This document shows, in pieces, positions 12,481 to 24,448 of a DNA stretch of 64,000 nucleotides. Position numbers and translations under genes: made by a program. Source of the DNA: Saururus chinensis (Eukaryota > Streptophyta > Magnoliopsida > Piperales > Saururaceae). Numbering within the stretch: the stretch's first letter is position 1; every line of letters begins with the position of its first letter. The notes below the pieces were generated by a model. That model was not told the DNA's origin, ran no database searches, and saw nothing but the letters and a program-made list of their open reading frames with translations. The stretch is from NCBI GenBank assembly GCA_035235625.1, contig CP141149.1, forward strand, positions 27,583,753 to 27,647,752, written 5' to 3'.

Positions 12481-12749
12481 TTGTGGAAGGCGGGGGGAGA
12501 TCGAGAAGCGGGCCACGCTAGCCCCCGCTCTGCCACCCGCATCATCCAATCCCGCCGCCTCTCCTCCCTCCATCTCTCCAACCGCAAGGAGATCCTCACC
12601 CGTCACCGCTCCGCCATCAACTCCCTCTTCAGGTCCATTTTTTTTGTTAACTCTCCTCCTCCTGCTTCCACTCTGTGATTAAGTTCTTGACTTTGCCTTA
12701 TATGACGTATTGGCTTCGTTTGATGATTGGCTGTTATGTGCCTAACTTC

Positions 12750-12837
12750 TCCCTGCCACGACTACACCATCAAACCATGCATGCAGTCAGTTATCCCTGC
12801 CACGACTACACCATCAAGCTATGCATGCAGTCAGTTA
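12750..12837. repeat. Tandem duplication, 2 x 44 bp
   Basis: The unit TCCCTGCCACGACTACACCA continuing to CAGTCAGTTA occurs at 12750-12793 and again directly at 12794-12837, with one or two substitutions. It lies in intron 1 of the CSA pseudogene, outside the TIR element. Confidence 0.85.
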
Positions 12838-14230
12838 AAGGAGTTAGTTAGTGTATAAGTCATTTAGAGTCCATAAACAGTTCTGGGTACGTGGAACTGA
12901 TAAGAGTGTGTAGTAGTAAGTAGTTAAAATCACGTAGGTGGTTTAGTGGGATGAGTGGTGTAATGGTTGTAGTAGGGAGAATGCTCCTGATTGTATTTTT
13001 ATTTAGAACGGTGCTATTTGAACCCCATTTTTCTCCCTGTGTCCCCCGTTACTTGTACACCCCAAATGCAAAACTTAAAACTGCTCACTTAAACCCCACT
13101 TCCACAAAATATTCTAAAACAGCTTTATCAATGTGTATACCCTGCCATTTCCTTCCTCCAGGCTTCACCATTTAAACCCCTCTTCGGCTTCTCCGGTCTC
13201 CCCCAACGGTGCCGATCTCCCCTAGCAGCTCCGGTCTCCCTCAGCGGCTCAAATCTTCGTCTCCACCAGATTGGATATGCGTGATAATCCAATTTCCCTG
13301 TCAGAGCCTCAAGTTTCCCCTATTTCGCAACTCCGCCGGAACACTTAATTGTTTTTGCGCCGCTACCAGCGCCTCCAGGTCTAGATCTCCCGCTCTAGCA
13401 CCTCCACCAGCGACTCCAGATCCAGCATTTGCCCCTGCCATTAAAAAGGTCAGTTTTTTATTTTCCCTCTGTTTTGCGACAATAGTTGGATTCACATACT
13501 AGTGGTTTTTGTGTTTGTTCATTTTCCAATTTTAATTCTCGTTTGCCACTTTTATAAGCTTAATTGGTAATTAGGGAATATGTGTTGTGTTTAAACCGGA
13601 GACTGTGTTCTGTGTGGAGTTAAAGGAGCTGTTTGACATTTATGATTATTGACTATGATTTTTTTTAATTTCTATTTCCTATGCTGCTTTTTGGTAAATG
13701 GAGAAATATAACTTCTGTTTTATATCTTCTTGACATTAAGACAAGCATTTTTAGATCTTAGTTGGAGTTGGAGAGGTACAAGTAAGATGAAGATTTGAGT
13801 TGAGACATTGAGGATGAGGATCCTCCGAAGCAGTAATTTGAATGGCAAAATATGATTTTATCTCAACAAATGTGTTCTCCAGTTCAATGTTATTGCTCTT
13901 TTTATGATACTTTTCCCGTGTGTCTAGCTGCATATTTTATATGAATTGATGGGTTGATCATTTTGGCAATCTCATCATGTAAATAGTTGTTTGTATTTGT
14001 CATAACATTTCTTCAAAAAAGGCTCTATCTGGGCATTACTTTAAGTTCGTTGTCCATAATTTAGTAAGGGTAAATTGCCTTAAGACGTGATATATGATGA
14101 ATGATACAGAAGAAGGTTGAATTTTTAGTTTATTTGTATGTTTAAGGCTAGGAAGCATGGATATAGATATCTAAGTTTATTGTGGTTAAAATATTTATTT
14201 GAGTGTCTATGGAAACATATTAAAATACAG

Positions 14231-14384
14231 GTACTTTTGCTGAATGGTTCACATGATAGAGAAACTGCTGTATTAAATGCATCTTATTTTGTAACTGCCA
14301 TCATAGATGCACTTAATCGAACTCTTGGTGACCCTCATAATTCTCTCAGCAACCTTGTAACTGAACAGGGATACTTCAATGCAG
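14231..14384 (+). pseudogene. Exon fragment resembling CofD-like (2-phospho-L-lactate transferase family) protein
   Basis: An open block flanked by AG and GT (TACAG before, GTCAAA after) encodes VLLLNGSHDRETAVLNASYF followed by VTAIIDALNRTLGDPHNS. From memory, the VLLLNG-DRET and FVTAI-DALNRT-GDP pattern belongs to the C-terminal half of the plant CofD/UPF0052 proteins. The block is 154 bp, phase 0 in and phase 1 out. No other CofD exon is present in the window, so this is an isolated fragment within the TIR element, most likely captured. The identification is tentative because only one exon is available. Confidence 0.45.
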
Positions 14385-14656
14385 GTCAAATATTTAATTC
14401 ATTCTAATGCTCTGAGCTACTAAAATAATCTTTTGTTTTGCACAACCTAATGACTATGTAAATGCTTTGTTGGTGCCAAGAAAGCTCATGTGACCAAATC
14501 TCATTCTTATTGCACAATTCATGTTGTGTTTATTTTGAGTGTTCTAATTCTTATTGCAGTGGTATTATGGGGTTTATGCATATATTTTGAGTGTTCTAAT
14601 TCTTATTGCATTATGGTATTATGGGCTAACCTTTGCTTTGATTCTCCATACACTAG

Positions 14657-14746
14657 GTGTTGAGGATACACCCAACAACATCAAATAGAAGGCGACGAAC
14701 TAAAGCAAAAGATGGAGTTGCTGATGATGATCAATTTCAGTCTTAG
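14657..14746 (+). other. Short exon-like open block of unknown origin
   Basis: After a CACTAG acceptor-like site, 29 codons run to a TAG stop and read VLRIHPTTSNRRRRTKAKDG, then VADDDQFQS. The basic run followed by an acidic tail looks like a protein C terminus. I do not recognise the family. Joining it to the CofD-like block in that block's phase instead gives a stop after eleven codons, so the two need not belong together. Confidence 0.3.
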
Positions 14747-15059
14747 AGACCTTTAAATTTCATGTACAGAGACATTTTCTACAGCTATTTTTATTTGTGT
14801 AAGGAACTTCGGATATTTGAAAACAGTGGACGTGTTATTTGTATAAGATTAATTGTTGTGCTGCTATAGTTTAATTGTATGGCGAAAACAGGTGATTGAA
14901 AAGTTATGTTGAACAGGATGAAAAATGTGCACCAGTTTAGTTGTATACGATTAATTGTTGTGATGCTACAGGATGAAGATTATGCATGGTGTTTCACAAA
15001 AGAACCCTTGCAACCTACCTCACAAAAGAACCCCCCATTAATCACTCGAAGATGTTATT

Positions 15060-15440
15060 GTTTTCGCATTGACGGGGGTACCCCCTGCCATTTCAAAGAC
15101 AATAACTGGAAGATGTTACTGTCTTTGCGTTGACGGGGGGTACCCCCCGCCAAATTGTGTATGAAGTGGCGGGGCCATCCCGTGCCCGTAACATTCTTTG
15201 CAAATAGACGGGGGGTGCCCCCGCCACGAAAATGACAGTAAGTCGAAGATGTTACTGTCTTTGCATTGACGGGGGGTACCCCCCGCCACTCCAAAGACAG
15301 TAACTAGAAGATGTTACTGTCTTCGCGTTGACAGGGGGTACCCACCGCCACTTTGTGTATGAAGTGGCGGGTGGGTCTTGGCCCCCGTCTGATTCTTCGC
15401 AACGCGGTGGGGGGTAGCCCCTGCCACGATACAAACAGTA
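15060..15440. repeat. GC-rich palindromic repeat array centred on GGTACC
   Basis: Six units with core GACGGGGGGTACCCCCCGCC or close variants are spaced about 60-75 bp apart (near 15070, 15131, 15206, 15266, 15328 and 15404). They are linked by GTTACTGTCTTTGC and TGTGTATGAAGTGGCGGG segments. Two isolated relatives lie at 16383 and 16418-16440 (CAGGGGCTAGCCCCTGCC). Each core is a near-perfect self-complementary stem. Confidence 0.8.
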
Positions 15441-16671
15441 ACTCTAAGAACTATTCAACCATTGAGTAACTATTTGAAGTGAATTAACTCATCTAGTACA
15501 TATATAGAAATTTTCCAATTGCATCCAAAATATCATTAATATCTATCCGTAAACACTTTTAATACATCCCATCTTTATTTAGGATTCCACTGTCGGCTCT
15601 CCAAAACTATCACATAGTGAAACCATGCCTCATACAAATTTGTTTGGCCCATTTTATTAAAGCGTCTCGTGATGGGAACACCTGCAAGTTGATAAACATA
15701 TATTATTCTTGACATTTCTTCAATTAATATGACATATTGTCACAACATTCATGATTTTACCTTATCATCAGAAAATGCAAAAGATATATCCATATTTAAG
15801 ATATATCCATATTGCCTTCTCTTTCATATACATCCTGTTAACAAAGAGTTGCATGATAAGATTTTCATTTCACAACATTAGAAAATACCATAATTCTTTG
15901 TGTTGCCTTATATTTTTCTTTTTAGATAGAAAAATGGTCTATACCTCTTTCGAAGACTGGTTTTCTACCTCACCATATGTTTCATTCGCCTCTATTTGTT
16001 TCAATGAACATGGAACAATCTCGTCTATTTCCTCGTTTGAAGCAATACATCCATTATTCTTGATAATAGATGACATCAAATACATAAAAGACGAAGATTC
16101 ACCAGCAAAATGCTTCATTCTTGATTGACTTAATCAATAAGCTATAGTCACCTATAATAACACAAATTAAGAGTAATGAAATTCTAGGACGATCATAAAC
16201 AAACAAACAATACTTGGCAAGAACTAACAAAAGTTTTTAGCTCATCAATATACATTATTGTACTTATAAGTGGGTTATCCCCATGTAGATATAATCACAT
16301 TGTTGCATAGTTTACCCTCTGCAAGTATACTAATTTAAGCTCTGCAAGTATACTATTTGAAGTTTTTACTTAGTTAATATGTGGCAGGGGGTGGTCCCCG
16401 TAAAGTGAAGAACAATGTAACAGGGGCTAGCCCCTGCCAAAAAAATAATAGAAGGTTGCATCTGTAAACGTTCTAGTGGAAAAAAATCTAAAAAACTTGT
16501 ATCTGGAAGTATAAAGACGGTCTCTGGAAGTGTAAAAACGTCATTGATGAACAAAAGAAGAAAACTTACAAAAAAGGTAGGTCGTTGGAGCTTTTCTACC
16601 CACCACCGGAGTTTTTAAATCGTTGCCGGAGCTAAGGTGTATGCCGATGGCAATAATATTCTCTAATCGCC

Positions 16672-16756
16672 GGCGGCTACAGTGCTTGCTGGCGGCTACA
16701 GTGCTCGCCGGCGGCTACAGTGCTCGCGGGCAGCTACAGTACTTGCCGGCGGCCTT
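16672..16756. repeat. Tandem repeat, about 23-bp unit, 4 copies
   Basis: The core GGCGGCTACAGTGCT is repeated with CGCCGGC-type linkers (GGCGGCTACAGTGCTTGCT, then GGCGGCTACAGTGCTCGCC, and so on). It lies near the right end of the TIR element. Confidence 0.8.
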
Positions 16757-18858
16757 GAGGAAGAGGAGAGTAAAAAATATATTTCATTAGGTTAACTTCT
16801 CAAGTAAAAACGTGGGGGAAAAAAAGTAAGTCATAAAAAGGTAAATGGGGGATAAATGAGTAAATTAGGGAGGGGGAAAGCGGGGTATAAAAGTAATAAA
16901 ATATTCAGACTTTTCACTTTCATTTGGGGGATAGTGGAAAAAAATAGGGGTTTAAATAGCCAGCTTCTTCTATTTAAAGCTATGAAAAAGAAAAGGAAAC
17001 ATGCCAAGAAAAATATCAAACTTGCTTGCACCGGAGGTCGGGTTTCCCTCGAAGAAACCTATTTTTTCTTTCTATCCTTACCATAATCATTCGTCATAGT
17101 GTACCATACCAGATCTCGATCAAGGTCTCGCTCGAAAGCTGGACCTTCTGAGTTCTCTCCTAACATTGGCATACTTTTTTTGTTTTTGTATTGGAATGAT
17201 TGGCATGCTGTTTGACGATTGGCAACATAGTTGAATAAAGCAAAAATTTTCGAGCTGCTTGGGTTAAGTGGGCGGCTACATCTAATTTGACAATTTTGGT
17301 CAGGTTGATCTGACAGAGGTGCGGTACTTGCTATCTGGTGCATCAGATGGATCAACTGCTGTCTACGATGTCCAACGCGCTTCCGACTATTTGGGTGCTG
17401 GGCTTATTGCTCAGCACAAGTCTCTCTTTTTGGTTGACAAGCAACACGAACACGGGCATAAATATGCAGTTTCGTCTGCTATTTGGTACCCTGTGGATAT
17501 TGGTCTATTCATCACTGGTTCTTATGATCATTAGGTTAACGTCTGGGATACTGACACCACTGTGGTAATAATCATCTCTTCCGCTGTATTATCTATATAT
17601 AAACATATATGATACTCCTATATACCAAAGTCAGGGTCCTCTACTACCAGCGAATTCCTGACTATTGTTTGTTATTTTTGCAGGTGGTTATGGATTTCAA
17701 AATGCCCGGAAAGGTTTATGCAATGGCAATGTCCTCAATTGATACTTCTCACATGCTAATTGCCACTGGAACACAGGACATTTAAGTCCGTTTATGTGAT
17801 ATTGCTTCTGGAGCTTTTACTCACACATTATCTGTTCACCGTGGTAAGATGATTATAGAACATGCCTTTTGCTTTATTTAACTCGCCAGAGGGAAGCTTT
17901 GGGCTCAAAATTTATTACATCTTATATTATTGTACTGTCACTTTTAGGTAGATGGAGTAATGAGCATTCAATGGTCTGCCTCCAGTGAATGGGTTTTGGT
18001 GAGTGGTGGTTATGATGGTGCTGTTTGGTTTTGGTATATTCGACATGCTGGTTGTATTCTTGTCCTGGATCAGTCACGCTCTCAACTTGGCAGACGACCA
18101 CCACGGCTTGAGAGGAATTCAACCAAAGTAAGACTCTTGCTGTCTCTCTGTGTGAGCTGCTACTGTCAAACCTAGAATACCATTCTGTATTTGTAGAAGC
18201 ACTGTTGTGTCTTCAGATTATTGTAGTGAATAGCCAAGCCCAGAGGCATAAGTCTTACTTGCAGGACTTCCTTCTTTTGTAAGGGACAGGTTTCTCATTT
18301 TTTCTATCAGTTCCTGCATATTCAAATAGATTTTTAGTCCTTATTACTAAATTCTTCTTGATAGCTTTAAAATGCTTGATATTTGAAAAGATAAAAGGCG
18401 CAGCAACTGCTTTTACGTTTGGTCTCCCCATTTTTTAAAATGGGACACTTTTATTTTTTTGGGTTTGTTTTTGTAGATAGACTCCTGGGTGTAAACTTTT
18501 ATATGCTTGAGCTGGGTTATGAAGTAGGATTCATGTTATTGACTTGTGGCGGTGGTTTGAAGTGGAGTGTTAAATATGCTCAACTGTTTGATGTCATTCT
18601 AAATTTTCGGTGTAAACAAATTCTCTATGTGTTTTATGTGGTAGATAGAGAACAAGTGTACGTGTTTGTGTTTTTCTGTAGCTAATAGACGTATGATTGT
18701 ATCTCTAACATCAGGGTTCTAAAGGGAATTCTAGTGCAGCAGATTTACTCGATGCTACAGTGAACTTTGGTTGCACCAATGCAAGCACGTACAATACCTC
18801 TCAGCCTTCGAGAACTTCTGCTGAGTTGTATTGCCGTGAACATGAAATAAGTGTCTTA

Positions 18859-21074
18859 GTGAGTATCATCTTCTGTGGGAATCAGAATCTTTTGTGTAGG
18901 AAAAGTTTGTTCAATAGCGTAATACTTTTGTGCATGCTTACATGTAACATGTAGCAAACGATGGTAAGTTATTTGACTACTCATTAGTATGTAATATGTA
19001 TATGTTCCTGGAACCTAAGTTGTTTGTCCTTTTTTTAATCACTTTAAAATATAACCTATTTTGGATCCAATAGGATATCTATAGGCTCATATTTTTACTT
19101 GCATTTATTTGTTTACCTTTTTAGGGGATTAATTTCTTCCACCATCACTTATCTATCTATTTGTCGAGAATTATTATTTTGCCTTAAAGCGTTGATGCTT
19201 TTAATCCTTTTCCTTTGGTTTAAATAATTGACAGAGTTTGAGTGAAAGAGAAATTGAAATGAACAAGTTAGCTACCTGGGTAGAATTGTAAAAAGAAACC
19301 ACAATCAAACTATTCAGAATACATTCATGACGTTATCTCTTTGCTCTCGGTTCCTTCATTAGCTAAAGCATTTGCCATCGTTTTTGTTGGCCTGCATAAT
19401 TGTGGTGGTACTTAACATGGAATCTAATTATGCAATTCCATATTTTTTAAGTATTTTGTTGGTAATTTATAAGGGTCATTTTGGCAGCTTCAATATTATG
19501 CACAGCTAAATGTTGTTTATTTTATTTTTTCCCATTCTCTTCTTGCTTCTTCCCTGTTTCCTCCCTTCTGTTCTGTGTCACTTTGATTGATATTCTTGGT
19601 CCTTTCTTAATAGCTTGAGCTTGATGAGACTTTGTTCTAACATGGATCAGAGCTGGGAGGTCTTGGTTGGATTCACAAGCCCACATCTGCATGTGTTCTA
19701 TCACACTTGTGCGTGGAGGAGGTGTTGGTTTGGTTGATCCCCATTGTTGGTCCTCCCCTAGCAGTTTTAACTTTTAGGATGTCCCACGGTGTGGTAGTAG
19801 TGAATTTCTATTTCATTCTCACTTTGTATATAGAAGATCAAATTCATAAATTTTAGTTCAAGTCTTGATTTATTGAATTGTTGTACAACAATCTTTTCAT
19901 TTTGAAAATTTATTTTTTTGATTGGCTTTTATGGTCGCTCTATGTGCTCTTGGGGTTTTTATACTAAAAATAACCACCGTTTACTAGACAGTTTTTTTCT
20001 CTAAATAATTGTAGGTTAAAATAGCCATCATGTTCTATAATTTTTATTCATTCTGTTTTTTCTTTTAATGGTTATAGTTGGCTTGTGATATATTTTTTAT
20101 GGTTGGCGACTCAACAATGAATTTGCGTTCTATGTGGGTCTTAATTATATTATTTATTATTGGTTAATCATATGCCAAAAAACATAATGTAATCCCCATT
20201 TAATGAAACACTTTCATGCAACATAGGATCAATGTAATTTCTATTGTGCTCTATAACTTTTATATTTTGGCAATAATTGGTGTTTTGAATTCATTATGAT
20301 TGCTTGTATTGTTGTGGTTAAGGCTGGGCTATTAATGAAAATTGGTATATTCGCTATTGTTGTTATATATGTCGGGCAAATATAAGTATGTTATTGCAAC
20401 ATTATGCTGATGATGGACAATTTTTTTTCTATTATTTTATATGCTTTCTCAGAGCTATGAAAAATTAGTTGGTTACATCTTTCTCTCTTCTCTTTCTCCC
20501 TCCTCTATCTTTGTTTATAGATGTTTGTGTGTTTTTATACAAGCTTAGAAAAGTCCGGAGCATCTTGCTTGAATGCATTGTTTTAATACATGATAGTGGA
20601 AGTTTTGTTTTATGGTAAATAGTTTATTCAACTGATTACTGTAACTGAAGTTGGAGGAGTTGTCGATCTATGTCATGTATGATTGTAGAGTTTTCAGATT
20701 TGACCTTCAATTTTTTTGGTGATGTAGCCTACGAAAAGTTCTTTGACTATTTGTAGTAATATTCATGGGCAGTTTTATGATCTTGCATAACTTTTAGTAT
20801 GGATGGTGAAATTGCTAGATATATAATCAGCTTCTGGTCTTTGTTTAATGGAGACATGGTGGTATGTTTTAAAGGTTTTTTAGTAAATTTATTACTAAAA
20901 TTAGTGGTACTTTTTTAAAGGTTTATTAGTAAATTTATCACTAAAATAGTAAAAACAATTATAGATTTTTAGGAATGGTACAACTATCGGTATATACTTT
21001 TCTGTAAGCTTTGTGAGCTTCTATTTTTCATATATGCTTTTTTTAACAAGCTTAGTTTAGACTTTGCAAACGTT
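18859..21074. other. AT-rich spacer, no gene seen
   Basis: T-rich and AT-rich DNA without a protein-like frame. Part of it may be leftover intron and 3' sequence of the CSA copy, but no further WD-repeat exon could be recognised. Near 20880-20960 a short direct repeat (GTAAATTTATTACTAAAAT / GTAAATTTATCACTAAAAT) is present. Confidence 0.45.
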
Positions 21075-24000
21075 TGGGCCGGAATATAGCACCAAGACTA
21101 AATCTCGCAGGATAACGCCATGGCTAAATCAAGAAAGATGCTAAGTCGATTACTTATCGACTGGCTCAAATACGGAACTTAATCCATTTAAACCCTTAGT
21201 TTCAACTCACAACATTATCGAATTAGAGTTGCTTATAATTTAAGTTTACATTAAGTAACTTATGCATGTATATTTATATTTAGAACTATTTTTGTCTTAC
21301 ATTTTTAGCAAATACAGTTAGAATTGCACCTGCTTTGCAGTTCTAATCAATAAAGGTAGCATTTTTTGCTTAGCCCATTCCTCCACCCTTACACCTATAG
21401 TCTTACAGATCTCAACATAGTCTTACTTGCCAAACTCGAATTTCATATTTATATTTTTACCATCAAATACTTACGACCTTACATCTTACATCATTCGCCT
21501 TAAACCGAAATTGTCTTACTCGAACTCCTCAAATCAAACTCTTTAGATCCAAATTAAGTCATCAAACCTTTACTAATTCCTTACTTATTGTTTTTTCGTT
21601 ACAATTCATATTATGTACATTATATGTGTACAATTATGCTATTAACGCTCACTAACTTACAACCCCCAAGATGCTCTAAACTTTAAATCTTCTAAATCCT
21701 TGCATCCCCAAAGCCTTCAACTCATTGTTCTATATACCATTGGACTCAATCCAAACCAATGCCGTAATCTCATCAAGTCCAACCTTCGCTCGTCCATTTT
21801 TTGTCTTTCCTCACCTGACATACAATCATAGTTTCCACGTCATAGACTATAGAGTATCCCTTGCCACTTACAACCAAACACTCCCACTTGTGCCCATCGA
21901 TCACATACTGTTAGCCCACAACAAAGATCACACGCTCTGGTCACATACATACAATTTGTAGCAACTTACTACTTATCCTTAGCTTCACTAACATGCACAC
22001 AATTCACATACATATATCATGCTTATATAATATTGGCATAATCATGCAGAACATTAAATTATAAACTTCTAGCATGCTCCTAGACAATCAAAGCATGCTT
22101 AATGAAATTACTAGTTTAAGGTCCCCTCCTTCGTAATCCACATGAGTTTGATAGCGAGCAAACAACAGTGGCGGCGTCGATAGCGGAATAGGCGGATAAA
22201 AGTATCGCACTGAGATAGTTGTTGTCTTGAGGGTTCAAGACAAGTTAGGAGTTTTCATGGCCAAACGAAGTGTCAGAAGTCAATGCGGAAAATTCGTAAT
22301 TCACGGCAACACACTAGGGTGGTCAGGAGAAAGGTTGTGCCAACGAGTGGCAGGTAAGACCGAAAGTTGGGGTTGTACTCACTGAAGGTCGGCGGGCTGC
22401 AAGACGTCGAAATCGGCCACGGACAGCACCCAACAACGTCGATTTCGTGTTTACTAGGGGCCTACATAGGGGCAAAGGGCATAGGGCGACAGTCAAGGAC
22501 AAAAGATTGGTGGTGGACGGCTCTGATGTCAACTTTATTCAGTGGCAGAGCCATCCGATGGTCTTGTAGTACAAATACGGCACCTAAACCCTAAATTGCA
22601 TGCCTGGCCATATGCACACATGGCCCAAAGAGGTGGGGGAGAGGGCTGAATGGAAACGGCCCAAGGCCCACAAAAGGCCGACATGACTAAGGCTCAGTGG
22701 TGACTAATTAAAGCGGCGACATCGCTGATCACTATCCACAACCAAAACCAATGGTATGGGTAGTTGTGCATCACGGTCGAGGGCATAGGGGTAAGGCTGG
22801 CCAAGGGTTAGCGGGGCCGTCACTATGACAAGGCTGACCAAACATTGCCCACAACTGTAGCGGAACGGTTCTCCTTTGACTGGTTCATGATGCACACAGT
22901 AGGAAACGAGCATAAGGAAAAGCGGCCCATTCCGGGCGGGGGCTAAGATGGGGGCAGATAGGGCCAGCAGTTTAGGCTAGAGCGACCATGTCATCATCAC
23001 CGGTCCAAGGCAGAGCCAATGGCAGACGACAATTTTTGGCAGCTCATCGGCGAATCAAAACATAGTGAGGGCAAAGGCTCGGTTTTTGTGGACGAGCACA
23101 TCAACCGGCGAGCGACAAATCTGGTTCCAATGGAACGAATGGAACGAAGGTTAAATCGGGCTAGTTGGAAACATCCACCATCGTTGCCAGGCCAGAGAGA
23201 AGCCGAACAAAGGTGTGTTGGGTCAAGTCTAGCATCCGGCTAACGGTGGCAGCTAGTGATCTCAGACACGACAAAAACAAGGGAGATGAGGGAGAGGTGG
23301 ACCGAAATAGAGTAGGGGAGGCTAGAAAATGGTCAAGACTGAAGAGTTGGGTAGAGGGGATAGCCTTGGCATCGCCAGTCCTAGGCTGGCCTACCGGATG
23401 TCAGTTGGATGCTGGCTCTCGCCAGTGCAGCCTCTAATTCTATCACAGACAGAAACAGGGGAGGATGGAAGTGTTTGGTCAAAGCAAAGAGGAAGGGCAC
23501 CGATGGAACCGGGCAGGGAGGGGCGGTCCACTAACTTCGCCGGACCAAGGCGGGGTTGGACGGAGGTCCGATTGGTGGTGGCTCGCCACCGCCAGCCAAT
23601 GTTTAATCAAAACAGTAAGGCGGCAAAAAACATAGCTAAAGGGGAGGAAGTCAGGGAGACCAAACCAGGAGAGGTTGGGCTAGATATGGCCGTCCCTGGC
23701 CGTCGCCAGGCCGGGGCAAAGCTCCCAGCAGCCAGCTAGCCCTTGCCAGCCCATGACGGTGGCTCAAACTCAAAACACAGAGAGGGAGAGGGCTAATGGG
23801 GGGGAAATCGGCATAGGGCGGAGCGACTGTGGTGGCTGGGGCGAAGGCCCCCTATTGTCATATGGCTAGGGTGGAGTTGGCTATGTCGACCTTGCGGCCC
23901 ACCAGTGGCCGGCGACGGCTTGGAAAGAGAGAAACAGGAGAGGTGGGGGGTTGTCTCTTCTCGATTTTTCTAGAATGGGATCGGGCTTCTGTTATCTTCT

Positions 24001-24213
24001 TTTTTTATTTCTCTATTTTCTTCTAACATCTCCTCTCTCAAATTTTGCACCATAAACGCGCATCTAGGCCTGTGGTCTACGATGAACCTCACATCCGACT
24101 ACGGGTACAAATACCGAAGTCAAATATGTCGTAACATCATATATTTTATGCAAAAAATGATTAAAAAAGCAAAAAAATTACAAGAAATTGTTGGAAAAAT
24201 CAGGGGCATTACA
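21075..24213 (-). mobile_element. Truncated LTR, family 2, minus orientation
   Basis: Read on the minus strand it begins TGTAATGCCCCTGATTTTTC at 24213, the same start as the intact LTR at 24449-28805. It follows that copy through shared landmarks such as GGGTTTAAATGGATTAAGTT / GGGTTTCAACGGATTAAGTT and GCCATGG...CTTGCGGGAT/CCTGCGAGAT. Homology stops near 21075, about 1.6 kb short of the expected end, so its 3' end is missing. The many GC-rich open frames between 22300 and 24000 are fortuitous and show no gag or pol motif. Confidence 0.72.
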
Positions 24214-24443
24214 GAGAGTGTGGTCCTAGTGGCCTACTAGATGGGAAATAGGGCGATTGTTGGGTGAAAGTTTGGTGGTTAATGGAACCAGTGGCATGTA
24301 ACATAATGGATGCGGCAAAACGGATTGGTCCATGGGGAAAAATTGGCGAGAATGGCCGTTGAAAAAGGCCCTTACCATGGGGACTGACAGCCAACCAAGA
24401 ACCACTAGTTGCAACAACAGGGGCTGGGCTGGCGATGGACGCT
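24214..24443. other. Segment between two family-2 LTRs
   Basis: About 230 bp separating the truncated minus LTR from the target site of the intact plus LTR. It continues, across the LTR insertion, into 28811-29111, which reads as the leader/gag side of an older minus-strand retrotransposon. No intact frame. Confidence 0.45.
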
Positions 24444-24448
24444 ACCAG
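24444..24448. repeat. Target-site duplication ACCAG, left copy
   Basis: ACCAG directly precedes TGTAATGCCCC. The second copy is at 28806-28810, right after GGCGTTACA. Confidence 0.85.

Larger units (their letters stand above)
13010..16961. mobile_element. Terminal-inverted-repeat element inside CSA intron 1, carrying host-like exons
   Basis: The left end reads GGTGCTATTTGAACCCCATT. The reverse complement of the right end reads GGCTATTTAAACCCCTATTT. Both then continue with pyrimidine-rich sequence to CCCCC, giving an imperfect inverted repeat of about 37 bp. No clean target duplication was found, so the superfamily is open; a non-autonomous Mutator-like or similar element is possible. No transposase is visible. 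Cargo includes a CofD-like exon (14231-14384), a short exon-like block (14657-14746), a GC palindrome array (15060-15440) and a 23-bp tandem repeat (16672-16756). The left 13130-13440 part is rich in CTCCGG/TCTCC, which resembles captured 5' leader DNA. Confidence 0.55.
12481..18858 (+). pseudogene. CSA: CSA (ERCC8)-like WD40 DNA-repair gene, broken and truncated
   Basis: Five exon-like blocks (12481-12632, 17304-17564, 17684-17843, 17952-18127, 18715-18858) encode a recognisable plant CSA: WKAGGDREAG and LSSLHLSNRKEIL, then VDLTEVRYLLSGASDGS, KYAVSSAIWYPVD, FITGSYDH, VRLCDIASGAF and SASSEWVLVSGGYDGAVWF. In working copies this beta-propeller is the substrate receptor of a CUL4-DDB1 ubiquitin ligase in transcription-coupled repair. 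Damage: the expected ATG is TTG at 12481; a 2-bp insertion shifts frame at the end of exon 1 (CTCTTCAG); TAG follows SYDH near 17532; TAA follows GTQDI near 17784. The last block diverges strongly and the C-terminal WD repeats are missing. Intron 1 is inflated to 4.7 kb by a TIR element. Splice sites are mostly intact, so transcripts could still form. Confidence 0.88.

Noticed and set aside
15751..16128. 125-codon AT-rich open frame
   Set aside because: Composition is typical of AT-rich non-coding DNA (F, I, Y, S-rich); no motif or splice context supports it.
13010..16961. Target-site duplication for the TIR element
   Set aside because: Flanking 3-, 8- and 9-bp windows (ATTTAGAAC versus AGCTTCTTC) do not match, so no duplication is claimed.
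22323..24026. Cluster of GC-rich open frames on both strands
   Set aside because: They overlap each other, lack conserved motifs, and fall inside the truncated family-2 LTR.
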